From Fundidesulfovibrio putealis DSM 16056 (GTDB lineage: Bacteria; Desulfobacterota; Desulfovibrionia; Desulfovibrionales; Desulfovibrionaceae), in contig NZ_AUBQ01000006.1 of NCBI RefSeq assembly GCF_000429325.1, positions 186,001-250,000 of the forward strand: a DNA stretch of 64,000 nt, given 5' to 3'. The notes beneath the pieces were generated by a model. That model was not told where the DNA came from and made no database searches. It saw nothing but the letters and a program-made list of their open reading frames with translations. Both the position numbers and the translations under genes were made by a program. Numbering within the stretch: position 1 is the stretch's first letter; each line of letters starts with the position of its first letter. Below are positions 15,687-23,610 of this stretch, one piece after another.

Positions 15687-15934
15687 CGTAAAAGTTCTTA
15701 TACCCTGAATGGGCGCATAGGCTGGGAGCGGTTTGGTTGTTCAAGTTTTTATACTGTCGAGGTGTGATTGGATAGGAGGATAGTTGAGGTAATATTGTTT
15801 TAATTCGAGGTGTTGTTTTTTATTTTTCAAGTTGTTTTCGAGTTGGCCCGGTCCTTGCTTTATCTGTTTCATTCTTCCTCCTTTTGCCAAAAACGGCTTT
15901 CAAGAAAACCAGGGTCTTGAAAGCCGTTTTTGCG
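15687..15934. repeat. Direct repeat unit B of the 815-bp-period duplication
   Basis: Same order as unit A: CGTAAAAGTTCTTATACCC, GTTCAAGTTTTTATAC, the identical 53-nt block (15839-15891) and the hairpin. The hairpin stem has changed on both arms relative to unit A (CGG/CCG context AACGG...CCGTT against CCGG...CCGG), so pairing is kept. The unit overlaps the 3' end of the GT9 gene. Confidence 0.9.
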
Positions 15935-17005
15935 TTTGGCGAGTACCTCTTCCAGATCCACCATCACACGCTCCGCCGGGATGTCCCGCATGCAGCGCGG
16001 CTCCTGGCAATCCAGATCGACGCAGGCGGCAGTGCACGGGCTGCAGTCAAGACCCAGGTTTATTTCCTGCATGTCCACAGGCCCCCATACGCCCGAGTCC
16101 GTCGGTCCGAACAGGGACACGCCGGGAACGCCCAGCATCCCGGCCAGGTGCATGGGACCGGTGTCCGCGCCCACAACCGCCCTGGCCGAAAGCATGAGCC
16201 CTGAGAGGGCATGCAGATTCTCCGGCGATGCATGGGGCTGACCCTCGGGAAGCAGGCCGCGCTCCAGTTCCGCAGGGCCGAGCACGAACAGCGGCTCCAG
16301 GCCTTTGGCGCGGATCATGTCGGCCAGTCGAAAAAATTGAACCAGGGGCCACTGCTTGCCCGGATGCCCAGCTCCGGGAAAGAGCAGCACCTGCCTGCCG
16401 GGGTGCCTGTGCGCCGCGAAGAGCTTTCGAAATTCGTCCAGCCAGCCGGAAACTGCCGGTATGCCCAGGCTTGCGAGCCCACGCGCGTATGCGTCGCGCA
16501 CGTGCAAGCTCTTGCCGGGACTCCCGAGGAGCGGGACGCCATGATACGGCTCACGGCAATTTCCTATGATGTTCCGGCCGAAGTTGGCGTCCACGCCTTG
16601 TCGCGTGGAAGTCTCCGGATGCGAATCGCGGGAGGCTTGTCCCTCGGCAGCGGCTGACTCCCGCGTTGGAAGCGCCTTCAGGAACCGGCAGCAAGGGCCT
16701 GCAGGGACCTCCGGCACGCGGTCCAGCACGAACCACAGCGTCAGGGAGCCTTCGAGTTCCTGCGGCCATGCGTCTGCCCCGTGCAGGCGGTCCAGCCCTT
16801 TCCGCATGGGGGCGGGGCAGGAGGAAAATCCAAGCGGCTCAAGCCATTGAAGCCTGTCTGCCGCACCGGCCCAGCAGAGGTCGCTGTCCGGAAATGCCCG
16901 GCTGAGCGCCAGCGCGCACGGCCACACGGTTAGGAAGTCCCCCAATGCTCCGTGATGAATGAGAATCACCTTGTCAGTTTGGGGGCATGTGGGTATAGAT
17001 TTCAT
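15869..17005 (-). CDS. Glycosyltransferase family 9 (heptosyltransferase-like)
   Basis: GT-B enzyme of 378 residues related to LPS heptosyltransferases. The N-terminal Rossmann part has VILIHHGALGDFLTVWPCALAL near residue 12; the C-terminal donor-binding part has LLFPGAGHPGKQWPL near 210 and VVGADTGPMHLAGMLGVPGVSLFGPTD near 281. A Cys cluster (CSPCTAACVDLDCQEPRC) follows, as in many family members from this group. The last ~22 residues (KRKNGFQDPGFLESRFWQKEEE) are encoded by the repeat unit B hairpin and beyond, so the natural C-terminus was probably altered when the repeat formed. An identical tail is encoded by unit A. It is divergent from the Nudix gene. Confidence 0.88.
   Translation of the reverse strand: MKSIPTCPQTDKVILIHHGALGDFLTVWPCALALSRAFPDSDLCWAGAADRLQWLEPLGFSSCPAPMRKGLDRLHGADAWPQELEGSLTLWFVLDRVPEVPAGPCCRFLKALPTRESAAAEGQASRDSHPETSTRQGVDANFGRNIIGNCREPYHGVPLLGSPGKSLHVRDAYARGLASLGIPAVSGWLDEFRKLFAAHRHPGRQVLLFPGAGHPGKQWPLVQFFRLADMIRAKGLEPLFVLGPAELERGLLPEGQPHASPENLHALSGLMLSARAVVGADTGPMHLAGMLGVPGVSLFGPTDSGVWGPVDMQEINLGLDCSPCTAACVDLDCQEPRCMRDIPAERVMVDLEEVLAKRKNGFQDPGFLESRFWQKEEE
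15892..15934 (-). terminator. Hairpin inside the 3' end of the GT9 gene
   Basis: A 17-bp perfect stem (AAAAACGGCTTTCAAGA and complement) with a 9-nt loop. On the minus strand the stem ends in TTTTT, so it can act as terminator of the GT9 transcript although translation could run through it. Confidence 0.7.
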
Positions 17006-17123
17006 TCAAATGTCTCTTTGTTTCGCGCCAGCCAGGGTGTAAACCCCCACGAACCCTGGACTGGCGGTTGTTCCGGCTGCTTCCGGGGGTATATATGCTA
17101 CTCGCGAACAAGGCCACAGGAGC

Positions 17124-17606
17124 ATGGACACCCAGACCCCGGCGATTTGCGAACTCTGCGGGCGGCCTTTGCAAACATATAGAAATCCGACGCCCACGGT
17201 TGATATCATCATTGCTTGTCCTGGCCGCAAGGTAGTACTGATCGAGCGCAAGAACATCCCGTTCGGCTGGGCGCTCCCCGGCGGTTTCGTGGATTACGGC
17301 GAGACGGTGGAGAACGCGGCCGTGCGGGAAGCGCTGGAGGAAACAGGGCTGGAGGTGGAGCTCACCGGCCTTCTTGGAGTGTATTCCGACCCCAAGCGCG
17401 ACGCCCGCAAACACACCATGAGCGTGGTTTTCACGGCCCAGCCCCTGGACGCCTCGAAGCTCGGCGCGGGCGACGACGCCCTGAACGCGGCGATTTTCTC
17501 CCTGGACGAACTGCCGCGCCCCCTTGTTTTCGATCATGAGAAAATTATGGCGGATTATGCTCGATTATTCGGGCGATTGAACGGTGAAAGCGGGACACGA
17601 CCGTAA
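17124..17606 (+). CDS. Nudix hydrolase
   Basis: Hydrolase of 160 residues cleaving nucleoside diphosphates linked to another moiety. The Nudix box is complete: [27 protein letters not shown] style, with [10 protein letters not shown] in register, near residues 55-77. It has an N-terminal CELCGRP stretch followed by TVDIIIAC, seen in ADP-ribose pyrophosphatase-like members that carry a short Cys motif. Substrate cannot be assigned. AGGAG lies only 1 nt from the ATG, closer than ideal, so translation may be weak. It ends 73 nt before glgA, so the two could be co-transcribed. Confidence 0.9.
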   Translation: MDTQTPAICELCGRPLQTYRNPTPTVDIIIACPGRKVVLIERKNIPFGWALPGGFVDYGETVENAAVREALEETGLEVELTGLLGVYSDPKRDARKHTMSVVFTAQPLDASKLGAGDDALNAAIFSLDELPRPLVFDHEKIMADYARLFGRLNGESGTRP

Positions 17607-17679
17607 AGCATTTCACCGGATCGTAATGCTTGCCGGGTTTTATTGTGGTAGGCAAACGCAAAACCGGACGGGGAGTCGG

Positions 17680-19137
17680 ATGGCATTTCACCACAAGATA
17701 GTCTTCATAGCCTCGGAAATATATCCTTTCTCCAAGACCGGCGGTCTTGGAGACGTCCTGGGGGCGTTGCCGCTGACGCTTCGCAAGATGGGCGCGGACG
17801 TTGCCGTGATCACCCCGTTCTATGGAAGGCTGAGCACCGGGGAATTCAAGCTGCGCCTTATCACCTCGCGTCTTCCCGTGGGGTATCCGTGGGCTCCGAT
17901 CACCGCCGAGATCTACATGGCCGACTACCATGGCCTGCCCGTGTACTTCATCCAGCGCGGCGAGTATTTCGACCGCCGCTTCTATTACAACACCCACGAA
18001 GGCGACTATTTCGACAACTGCGAGCGCTTCATCTTCTTCTGCCGCGCCTGCCTGGAATGGGCCAGGCGCATGGACATGGCCCCGCGACTGATCCACGTGC
18101 ACGACTGGCAGGCCGCGCTTGTTCCGGCCTTCATGCACTTCTGGCGGGGCATCGATCCCTTCTGGCGCGACACCAAAACCATGCTCACCATCCACAACCT
18201 GGCCTTCCAGGGCCGGTTCGCTTCGCGCCTGTTCGCGGACAGCGGCCTGCCTGCGGAATCCTGGGGCATGGACGGCGTGGAATTCTGGGGTGACTTCAAC
18301 CTGCTGAAGGCCGGCATCGCCTATTCCGACCTGGTCACCACGGTCAGCCCCACCTACGCGCGCGAAATTCTTACCACCGAGTTCGGCTGCGGCCTGGAGG
18401 GCATTCTCTCCAAGCGCCGGGCCAGCCTGCGCGGCATCCTGAACGGCGCGGACTACTCCGTGTGGGATCCCGGCAACGATCGCTACCTGCCCTGCACCTA
18501 CTCGCCGGACGACCTGACCGGGAAGGCCAACTGCAAGGAGAGCCTGCTGGCCGAGCTCGACATGGACCCGCGCCTTGGCGACAGGCCGATCCTGGGCTTC
18601 ATCGGGCGTCTGCGCAGGCAGAAGGGCATCGACCTTTTGATCGACATCCTGCCCCAGCTCATGGAGATGGACCTGGGAGTCGTGGTGCTGGGCGAGGGCA
18701 ACCTGGAGTTCGAGGCCCAGCTCATGGAGCTCATGGAAACCTACCCCGGCAAGCTGGCCGTTCGGGTGGGCTACACCGAGGACCTGGCGCACCGCATCCA
18801 GGCCGCCTCGGACGTGTTCCTGATGCCGTCTCGCTACGAGCCTTGCGGCCTGACCCAGATCTACGCCCTGCGCTTCGGCACGCCGCCCGTGGCCACCAAC
18901 CTGGGCGGGCTCTCGGACACCATCGTCGCCTACCCGCACCCCGAGTGCAACGGCTTCACCTTCCCCGAGGCCACTGCGGACGCCTTCCTGCAAAGCATCC
19001 GTCAGGCCGTGGACGTGTTCGACCGGCCCGCCGAGTGGGAGCTTATCAGGCAGCGGGCCATGCACACCGACTATTCCTGGGAGCGTTCTGCTGCCCATTA
19101 TCTTGAAGTCTACAGGGAACTCGGCATCGACGTGTAA
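17680..19137 (+). CDS. glgA: Glycogen synthase (ADP-glucose)
   Basis: GT5 family enzyme of 485 residues extending alpha-1,4-glucan from ADP-glucose. The N-terminal [14 protein letters not shown] holds the KxGGL ADP-glucose motif near residue 15; the [48 protein letters not shown] and [22 protein letters not shown] motifs follow in normal order. The start is the ATG before [12 protein letters not shown] with GGGAG 5 nt upstream; an open frame upstream adds 32 residues without family character. It is followed by a small Cys-rich gene and glgB, so this is a glycogen synthesis operon lacking glgC and glgP in this window. Confidence 0.96.
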   Translation: MAFHHKIVFIASEIYPFSKTGGLGDVLGALPLTLRKMGADVAVITPFYGRLSTGEFKLRLITSRLPVGYPWAPITAEIYMADYHGLPVYFIQRGEYFDRRFYYNTHEGDYFDNCERFIFFCRACLEWARRMDMAPRLIHVHDWQAALVPAFMHFWRGIDPFWRDTKTMLTIHNLAFQGRFASRLFADSGLPAESWGMDGVEFWGDFNLLKAGIAYSDLVTTVSPTYAREILTTEFGCGLEGILSKRRASLRGILNGADYSVWDPGNDRYLPCTYSPDDLTGKANCKESLLAELDMDPRLGDRPILGFIGRLRRQKGIDLLIDILPQLMEMDLGVVVLGEGNLEFEAQLMELMETYPGKLAVRVGYTEDLAHRIQAASDVFLMPSRYEPCGLTQIYALRFGTPPVATNLGGLSDTIVAYPHPECNGFTFPEATADAFLQSIRQAVDVFDRPAEWELIRQRAMHTDYSWERSAAHYLEVYRELGIDV

Positions 19138-19153
19138 ACCTTTGGAGGACGAC

Positions 19154-19354
19154 ATGAACATGCAGCAGATCCGCCAGCTGGCCAGAGAGAAGGGCGCCAA
19201 AATCGGCAAAATGGGCAAAGTGGACGCCATCCGCATGATTCAGCTCACCGAGGGCAACTTCGACTGCTTTGCCAGAGCCGTGGACGGCCACTGCGACCAG
19301 GGCGAATGCCTGTTCCAGGCCGACTGCGTCAAACTCGCCGCGAAGACCAACTAG
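19154..19354 (+). CDS. Small SAP-like, Cys-rich protein between glgA and glgB
   Basis: A 66-residue protein: MNMQQIRQLAREKGAKIGKMGKVDAIRMIQLTEG is a SAP-like helix-extended-helix (compare Rho N-terminal/SAP folds), followed by four Cys in CFARAVDGHCDQGECLFQADC, a likely metal site. The start is supported by GGAGG 7 nt before the ATG. It lies 16 nt after glgA, so it is almost certainly in the glg operon. Function unknown; a nucleic-acid-binding or redox-sensing role is speculation. Confidence 0.75.
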   Translation: MNMQQIRQLAREKGAKIGKMGKVDAIRMIQLTEGNFDCFARAVDGHCDQGECLFQADCVKLAAKTN

Positions 19355-19479
19355 TTTCGCCACGTTGAAAGACAGGGGGCTGTTTTTCAACATCATGTAA
19401 CGTTGAGTTCTTCGGACGGCCTCACGCGTCGTTTCCAGCCACTTCGAGGACGCTACACCAGAAAACACCGGAGGCCGTC

Positions 19480-21378
19480 CTGAGCACCCCCATCACCATC
19501 CCCCCCTTCGATCTGTATCTCTTCGGACGGGGCGAACACTGGGACATCTACCGCATCCTCGGCGCGCACCCGCACCAGCTGGACGGCGCGGAGGGCTTCC
19601 GCTTCGCCGTCTGGGCTCCGGACGCAGATGAGGTGAGTGTGCTGGGAGACTGGAACGGCTGGCACTACGGCGCCACTCCCCTGCATCCCGTGGGCGTGTC
19701 CGGCATCTGGGCCGGTTTTGTTGCGGGCGTCGCGCGCGGGCAGCTCTACAAGTTCGCGGTGCGCGGCAAGGACGGCCACGTCCACGTGAAGACCGACCCC
19801 TACTCCTTTTACGCCGAGCTGCGCCCTGGCACGGCGTCCGTGGCCTGGGGCCTTGGCGGGCACGAGTGGGGCGACGGCGACTGGATGGAACGCCGGGCCA
19901 GGTCCGGCCTGCCCCTGGACAAGCCCGTCAGCATCTACGAGCTGCATCCCGGCTCCTGGCGCTGGAAGGGGCCGTACTACGGCGATTTTTTGTCCTACCA
20001 TGATCTGGCCGACCAGCTGATCCCCTACCTCACGGACCTGGGCTTCACCCACATCCAACTGATGCCCGTGGCCGAGCACCCCCTGGACGAATCCTGGGGC
20101 TACCAGACCGGGCACTACTTCGCGCCCACCTCGCGCTTCGGCGCTCCCGAAGACTTCAAGTATTTCGTGGACCGCTGCCATCAGGCCGGTCTTTCCGTAT
20201 TGCTGGACTGGGTCCCCGGCCACTTCCCCAAGGATTCCTGGGCGCTGGGCCGCTTCGACGGCACCGCCCTGTACGAGCACTCCGACCCGCGCCAGGGCGA
20301 GCACCCCGACTGGGGCACCTTCGTGTTCAACTACTCGCGCCACGAGGTGCGCAACTTCCTGCTGGCCAACGCCCTGTACTGGCTGGAGGAGTTCCACATC
20401 GACGGCCTGCGCATCGACGCCGTGGCCTCCATGCTCTACCTCGATTACTCCCGCAAGGAAGGCGAATGGGTGCCCAACGTCCACGGCGGCAACGAGAACC
20501 TGGAGGCCGTGTCCTTCCTGCGCGACCTGAACACCGTGGTGCACAAGCGCTATCCGGGTGCCATCATGGCCGCCGAGGAGTCCACCTCCTGGGCGGGGGT
20601 GTCGCGCCCCGTGTACGCCGGGGGCCTGGGCTTCACCTTCAAGTGGAACATGGGCTGGATGAACGACACCCTGGACTACTTCGCGAAAGATCCGGTGTTT
20701 CGCGGCTACCACCAGAACACCCTGACCTTCTCCATGCTCTACGCCTTCCACGAGAACTTCATCCTGCCCATGTCCCATGACGAGGTGACGCACGGGAAGG
20801 GCGCGCTGATCTCCAAGATGCCCGGCGACGACTGGCAGAAATTCGCCAACCTGCGCTGCTTCCTGAGCTACATGTGGGGCCATCCCGGCAAGAAGCTCCT
20901 GTTCATGGGCGGCGAGTTCGCCCAGTGGCGCGAGTGGTCCAGCCGCGAACCGCTGGACTGGGCGCTTCTGGAGTTTCCCAACCATCAGGGCGTGGTGCGC
21001 GCCGTGCGCGACCTGAACCGCCTGCTGAAGGCCGAACCGGCCCTGCATCAGATGGACAACGAGTGGAGCGGCTTCGAGTGGATCGACCTCACGGACTACC
21101 AGTCCTCGGTGATCAGCTTCCTGCGAAAGGCCAAGGACGGCTCGCAGCTCATGTGTGTGTACAACTTCACCCCTGTTACGCGGCACCACTACGCCCTGGG
21201 CAGCCGCCACGACGGCTACTGGCGCGAGGTGTTCAACTCCGACGCCCCGGAATACGGCGGCTCAGGCGTGGGCAACGGCGGCGGAGTGCAGGCGCGTCCG
21301 GCTGAGATCGGCCTGTGGCCCTATTACGTCTCCCTGACGCTCCCGCCTCTGGGCGCGCTGTATTTCAAGGCCGAATAA
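19480..21378 (+). CDS. glgB: 1,4-alpha-glucan branching enzyme, apparent CTG start
   Basis: GH13 branching enzyme of about 632 residues, making alpha-1,6 branches. CBM48 domain first (FDLYLFGRGEHWDIYRILGAHP, then RFAVWAPDADEVSVLGDWNGW), then the catalytic barrel with DWVPGHFPKD, GLRIDAVASMLYLDY (nucleophile Asp), MAAEEST (acid Glu) and LPMSHDEVTHGK. Homology extends well upstream of the first in-frame ATG/GTG/TTG (near 19633), and no such codon exists in frame before that; a CTG with GGAGG 5 nt upstream is the only plausible start and gives normal length. It lies 125 nt after the small Cys protein. Confidence 0.9.
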   Translation: MSTPITIPPFDLYLFGRGEHWDIYRILGAHPHQLDGAEGFRFAVWAPDADEVSVLGDWNGWHYGATPLHPVGVSGIWAGFVAGVARGQLYKFAVRGKDGHVHVKTDPYSFYAELRPGTASVAWGLGGHEWGDGDWMERRARSGLPLDKPVSIYELHPGSWRWKGPYYGDFLSYHDLADQLIPYLTDLGFTHIQLMPVAEHPLDESWGYQTGHYFAPTSRFGAPEDFKYFVDRCHQAGLSVLLDWVPGHFPKDSWALGRFDGTALYEHSDPRQGEHPDWGTFVFNYSRHEVRNFLLANALYWLEEFHIDGLRIDAVASMLYLDYSRKEGEWVPNVHGGNENLEAVSFLRDLNTVVHKRYPGAIMAAEESTSWAGVSRPVYAGGLGFTFKWNMGWMNDTLDYFAKDPVFRGYHQNTLTFSMLYAFHENFILPMSHDEVTHGKGALISKMPGDDWQKFANLRCFLSYMWGHPGKKLLFMGGEFAQWREWSSREPLDWALLEFPNHQGVVRAVRDLNRLLKAEPALHQMDNEWSGFEWIDLTDYQSSVISFLRKAKDGSQLMCVYNFTPVTRHHYALGSRHDGYWREVFNSDAPEYGGSGVGNGGGVQARPAEIGLWPYYVSLTLPPLGALYFKAE

Positions 21379-21420
21379 CCGGCCGCCTGTCCGGCCAGGG
21401 GAGGGGGCTCCCGGTCTGAC

Positions 21421-21464
21421 GCCTGGGCGGCTGTATGCTCGCCGAAACGGCGCGCCGCCCAGGC
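21421..21464. terminator. Hairpin between glgB and pdxA
   Basis: An 11-bp perfect stem GCCTGGGCGGC/GCCGCCCAGGC with a 22-nt loop that contains a further small stem (GCCG/CGGC). There is no T-run, so termination is uncertain. Confidence 0.5.
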
Positions 21465-21537
21465 AGCATAGAGAACTCTGGACTCCCGCGCGCGTCGGCG
21501 GGTTGCCTTGGCCTGCCCGAAGCGCTAGTTCCCTCCC

Positions 21538-22542
21538 ATGACACGGACACTCCTCCTCACCCTTGGCGACCCCAACGGGCTCGGCCCGGAACTCATGTGC
21601 CGCTGGCTGGCTTCCAAGCCGCATATTTCCGAACGCCTGGTGATCCTCGGGCCGGAGTCCTCCCTGGCGGCTCATGCCGGGCGCACGGGCATCGGCGCGC
21701 CCTGGACCCGCATCCCTCACGGCGCGTTGCCTGAGGATGCTCAACCGGGGCTATTCCTGATGGAACCGGACGGGCTTCAGGACTTCACGCCCAGGCCGGG
21801 CGAATTTTCGGCGTCCGGCGGGCTGGCCGCCGGACTGACGCTGTCGCTGGCCTGCGACCTGTTGTTGGGCGAGAATGGCCAACCAGGGCAAGCCCAGGCC
21901 GTCATGACCTGCCCGCTGAACAAGGCCGGTCTCCATGAAGCCGGGTTCGACTTCCCGGGGCATACGGAATTCCTGGCGGAGCGGGCGGGCGTCGGCCCGG
22001 ACGGCGTGTGCATGCATCTGTGCGGCCCGAAGCTGCGGGTGAGCCTCGTCACCACGCATCCGCCGTTGCGGCAGGTGCCGGAACTGGTCACGGCTTCCAA
22101 GATCCTGCATTGCCTGCGGCTGACCTCCGGGTACGTCAGGGCGCTGGGCCTGTCCGGCCCGGTGGCCGTGTGCGGCCTGAATCCCCACGCCGGGGAGTCC
22201 GGCAGGATCGGTGACGAGGAGGTGCGGGTGATCGTTCCGGCCATCGAGCAGGCCCGGTCCGAAGGGCTGGCCGTTGCCGGACCGTTCCCGGCGGACACGG
22301 TGTTCAGGCGGGCCTACGACGGCGAGTTCCCCGCCGTGCTGGCCATGTACCACGACCAGGGGCTCGGGCCTTTGAAGCTGGTGCACTTCGGCGAGGCCGT
22401 GAACGTGACGTTGGGGCTGCCCTTCGTGCGCACCAGCGTGGACCACGGCACGGGCTACGATCTGGTGGGCAGGGACACGGCGGACATGGGGAGCTTCCTG
22501 GCGGCCCTGGAGCTGGCGCACAGGTTGATGCCAGGGGGCTAG
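21538..22542 (+). CDS. pdxA: 4-hydroxythreonine-4-phosphate dehydrogenase
   Basis: NAD-dependent enzyme of pyridoxal-phosphate synthesis (DXP-dependent route), 334 residues. Signatures run in order: LTLGDPNGLGPEL at the N-terminus, TCPLNKAGLHEAGFDFPGHTEFLA near residue 122, VCGLNPHAGESGRIG near 214 and MYHDQGLGPLKLVHFGEAVNVTLGLPFVRTSVDHGTGYD near 268, including the metal-binding His residues. No strong ribosome site precedes the ATG. It is the last plus-strand gene of this block, and its TAG stop overlaps the stop of the facing binding-protein gene inside CTAG. Confidence 0.94.
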   Translation: MTRTLLLTLGDPNGLGPELMCRWLASKPHISERLVILGPESSLAAHAGRTGIGAPWTRIPHGALPEDAQPGLFLMEPDGLQDFTPRPGEFSASGGLAAGLTLSLACDLLLGENGQPGQAQAVMTCPLNKAGLHEAGFDFPGHTEFLAERAGVGPDGVCMHLCGPKLRVSLVTTHPPLRQVPELVTASKILHCLRLTSGYVRALGLSGPVAVCGLNPHAGESGRIGDEEVRVIVPAIEQARSEGLAVAGPFPADTVFRRAYDGEFPAVLAMYHDQGLGPLKLVHFGEAVNVTLGLPFVRTSVDHGTGYDLVGRDTADMGSFLAALELAHRLMPGG

Positions 22543-23414
22543 CGAGGCGTGCGTATGATGAGGTGCCTGAACCTCGGGTCGATGTCGTCGTCGGTGCTGT
22601 AGGGGCTTTGCAGGTGGATGGTCCTTCTGCCCACCAGGTGCTTTCTGGGTTCAGCGTCTTTGTACCTCTCGTAGATGGCGACGAATTCGCCGTTGGCGGC
22701 GATGATGCCGAACCCCTTGTCCAGGGCCTCCAGCAGCAGTTTCGAGTCCTTGGCCGCAGTCGAGACCCAGACATAGCGGAACCACGGATAGCTGATGACG
22801 ATGTGCCTGTCCGCCGTTATGCCAGATGCCTCCTTGTTGTATGCCTGAAGAAAGAGTTGGTATTCGTTCACGCCCAGGGGCAGGGCGTCGAAGTGTCCGG
22901 ATGCCAGGGCTTTCACCGGGTCCGATAGGGAATTGAAGGGGGCTTCAACCACATCGATTCCGGCGTTGCGGTACACGGCGATGTCTCCCCACCCGATCCC
23001 TTGGCCGATGCGTATTTTTTTCAGGTCTTCGGCGTTCCTGACGTTTCCCAGCAAGTCCGCGTCTTCGTCGCGTACCAGGCATATCCGGTAGCCCAGCAGG
23101 CCCCTTTCCAAAGGAACCCTGATTGCGCTGATCAGTCCCTGTTTTTCAAGGGCGTCAGTGCCCTCGTCTGGCGGAACGAAGGCAACGGCCAGGTTCCCGC
23201 TGGCGAGTTCAGCGTAGAGGCGCTTGTTCTGGGCCGGGGGGAAGTATGCGAAGCTTGCCTCCATGCCTGCCGCCTTCAGAGCCGCCCGGCACAGCTCGCG
23301 GGCAAATTCCAGATGCTCGCCCGAGTGGACTGTGATCTGGACCGGTTCGGCCTGGACGCGCAATGGAGCCATAAAGGCCAGGAGGACATACAGTGCTGTT
23401 GTTAACCGTCTCAT
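22539..23414 (-). CDS. Periplasmic solute-binding protein, family 3 type
   Basis: Secreted protein of 291 residues similar to bacterial extracellular solute-binding proteins family 3. A signal peptide (MRRLTTALYVLLAFMAPLRVQA) is followed by VQITVHSGEHLEFARELCRAALKAAGMEASFAYFPP, ASGNLAVAFVPPDEG, GIGWGDIAVYRNAGIDVV and FDALPLGVNEYQLFL. No permease or ATPase is next to it, so it may serve as a stand-alone sensor or amino-acid-like binding protein; ligand unknown. The start is placed at the signal peptide Met, with GGAGAAGG upstream; a longer frame would add 63 residues. It is 196 nt downstream of the FAD protein gene and possibly separate from that operon. Confidence 0.8.
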   Translation of the reverse strand: MRRLTTALYVLLAFMAPLRVQAEPVQITVHSGEHLEFARELCRAALKAAGMEASFAYFPPAQNKRLYAELASGNLAVAFVPPDEGTDALEKQGLISAIRVPLERGLLGYRICLVRDEDADLLGNVRNAEDLKKIRIGQGIGWGDIAVYRNAGIDVVEAPFNSLSDPVKALASGHFDALPLGVNEYQLFLQAYNKEASGITADRHIVISYPWFRYVWVSTAAKDSKLLLEALDKGFGIIAANGEFVAIYERYKDAEPRKHLVGRRTIHLQSPYSTDDDIDPRFRHLIIRTPR

Positions 23415-23610
23415 TCCGCAGCCTTCTCCGGTGGGGAAGCTTATGGTGGTGGCCCGTGGAGCGGGCGCAATGCAGCTTACTCGAATACCAGTGGTGCGCC
23501 AAGGCATTGTTTGGCCGTTCAACATCTTCTCCCGGCGCATTGTATGCCGGAAATCCCAGATGAGAGCGTGATTTATGATGTTGTTGCGGCAGCGTTGCAG
23601 CAAGGAATAT

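Noticed and set aside
14871-15934. CRISPR array or integron attC sites
   Set aside because: Only two large units with 815-nt spacing and no short regular repeats; no core-site consensus.
19453-21210. Open frame opposite glgB
   Set aside because: Shadow of the branching enzyme; no start signals or motifs.
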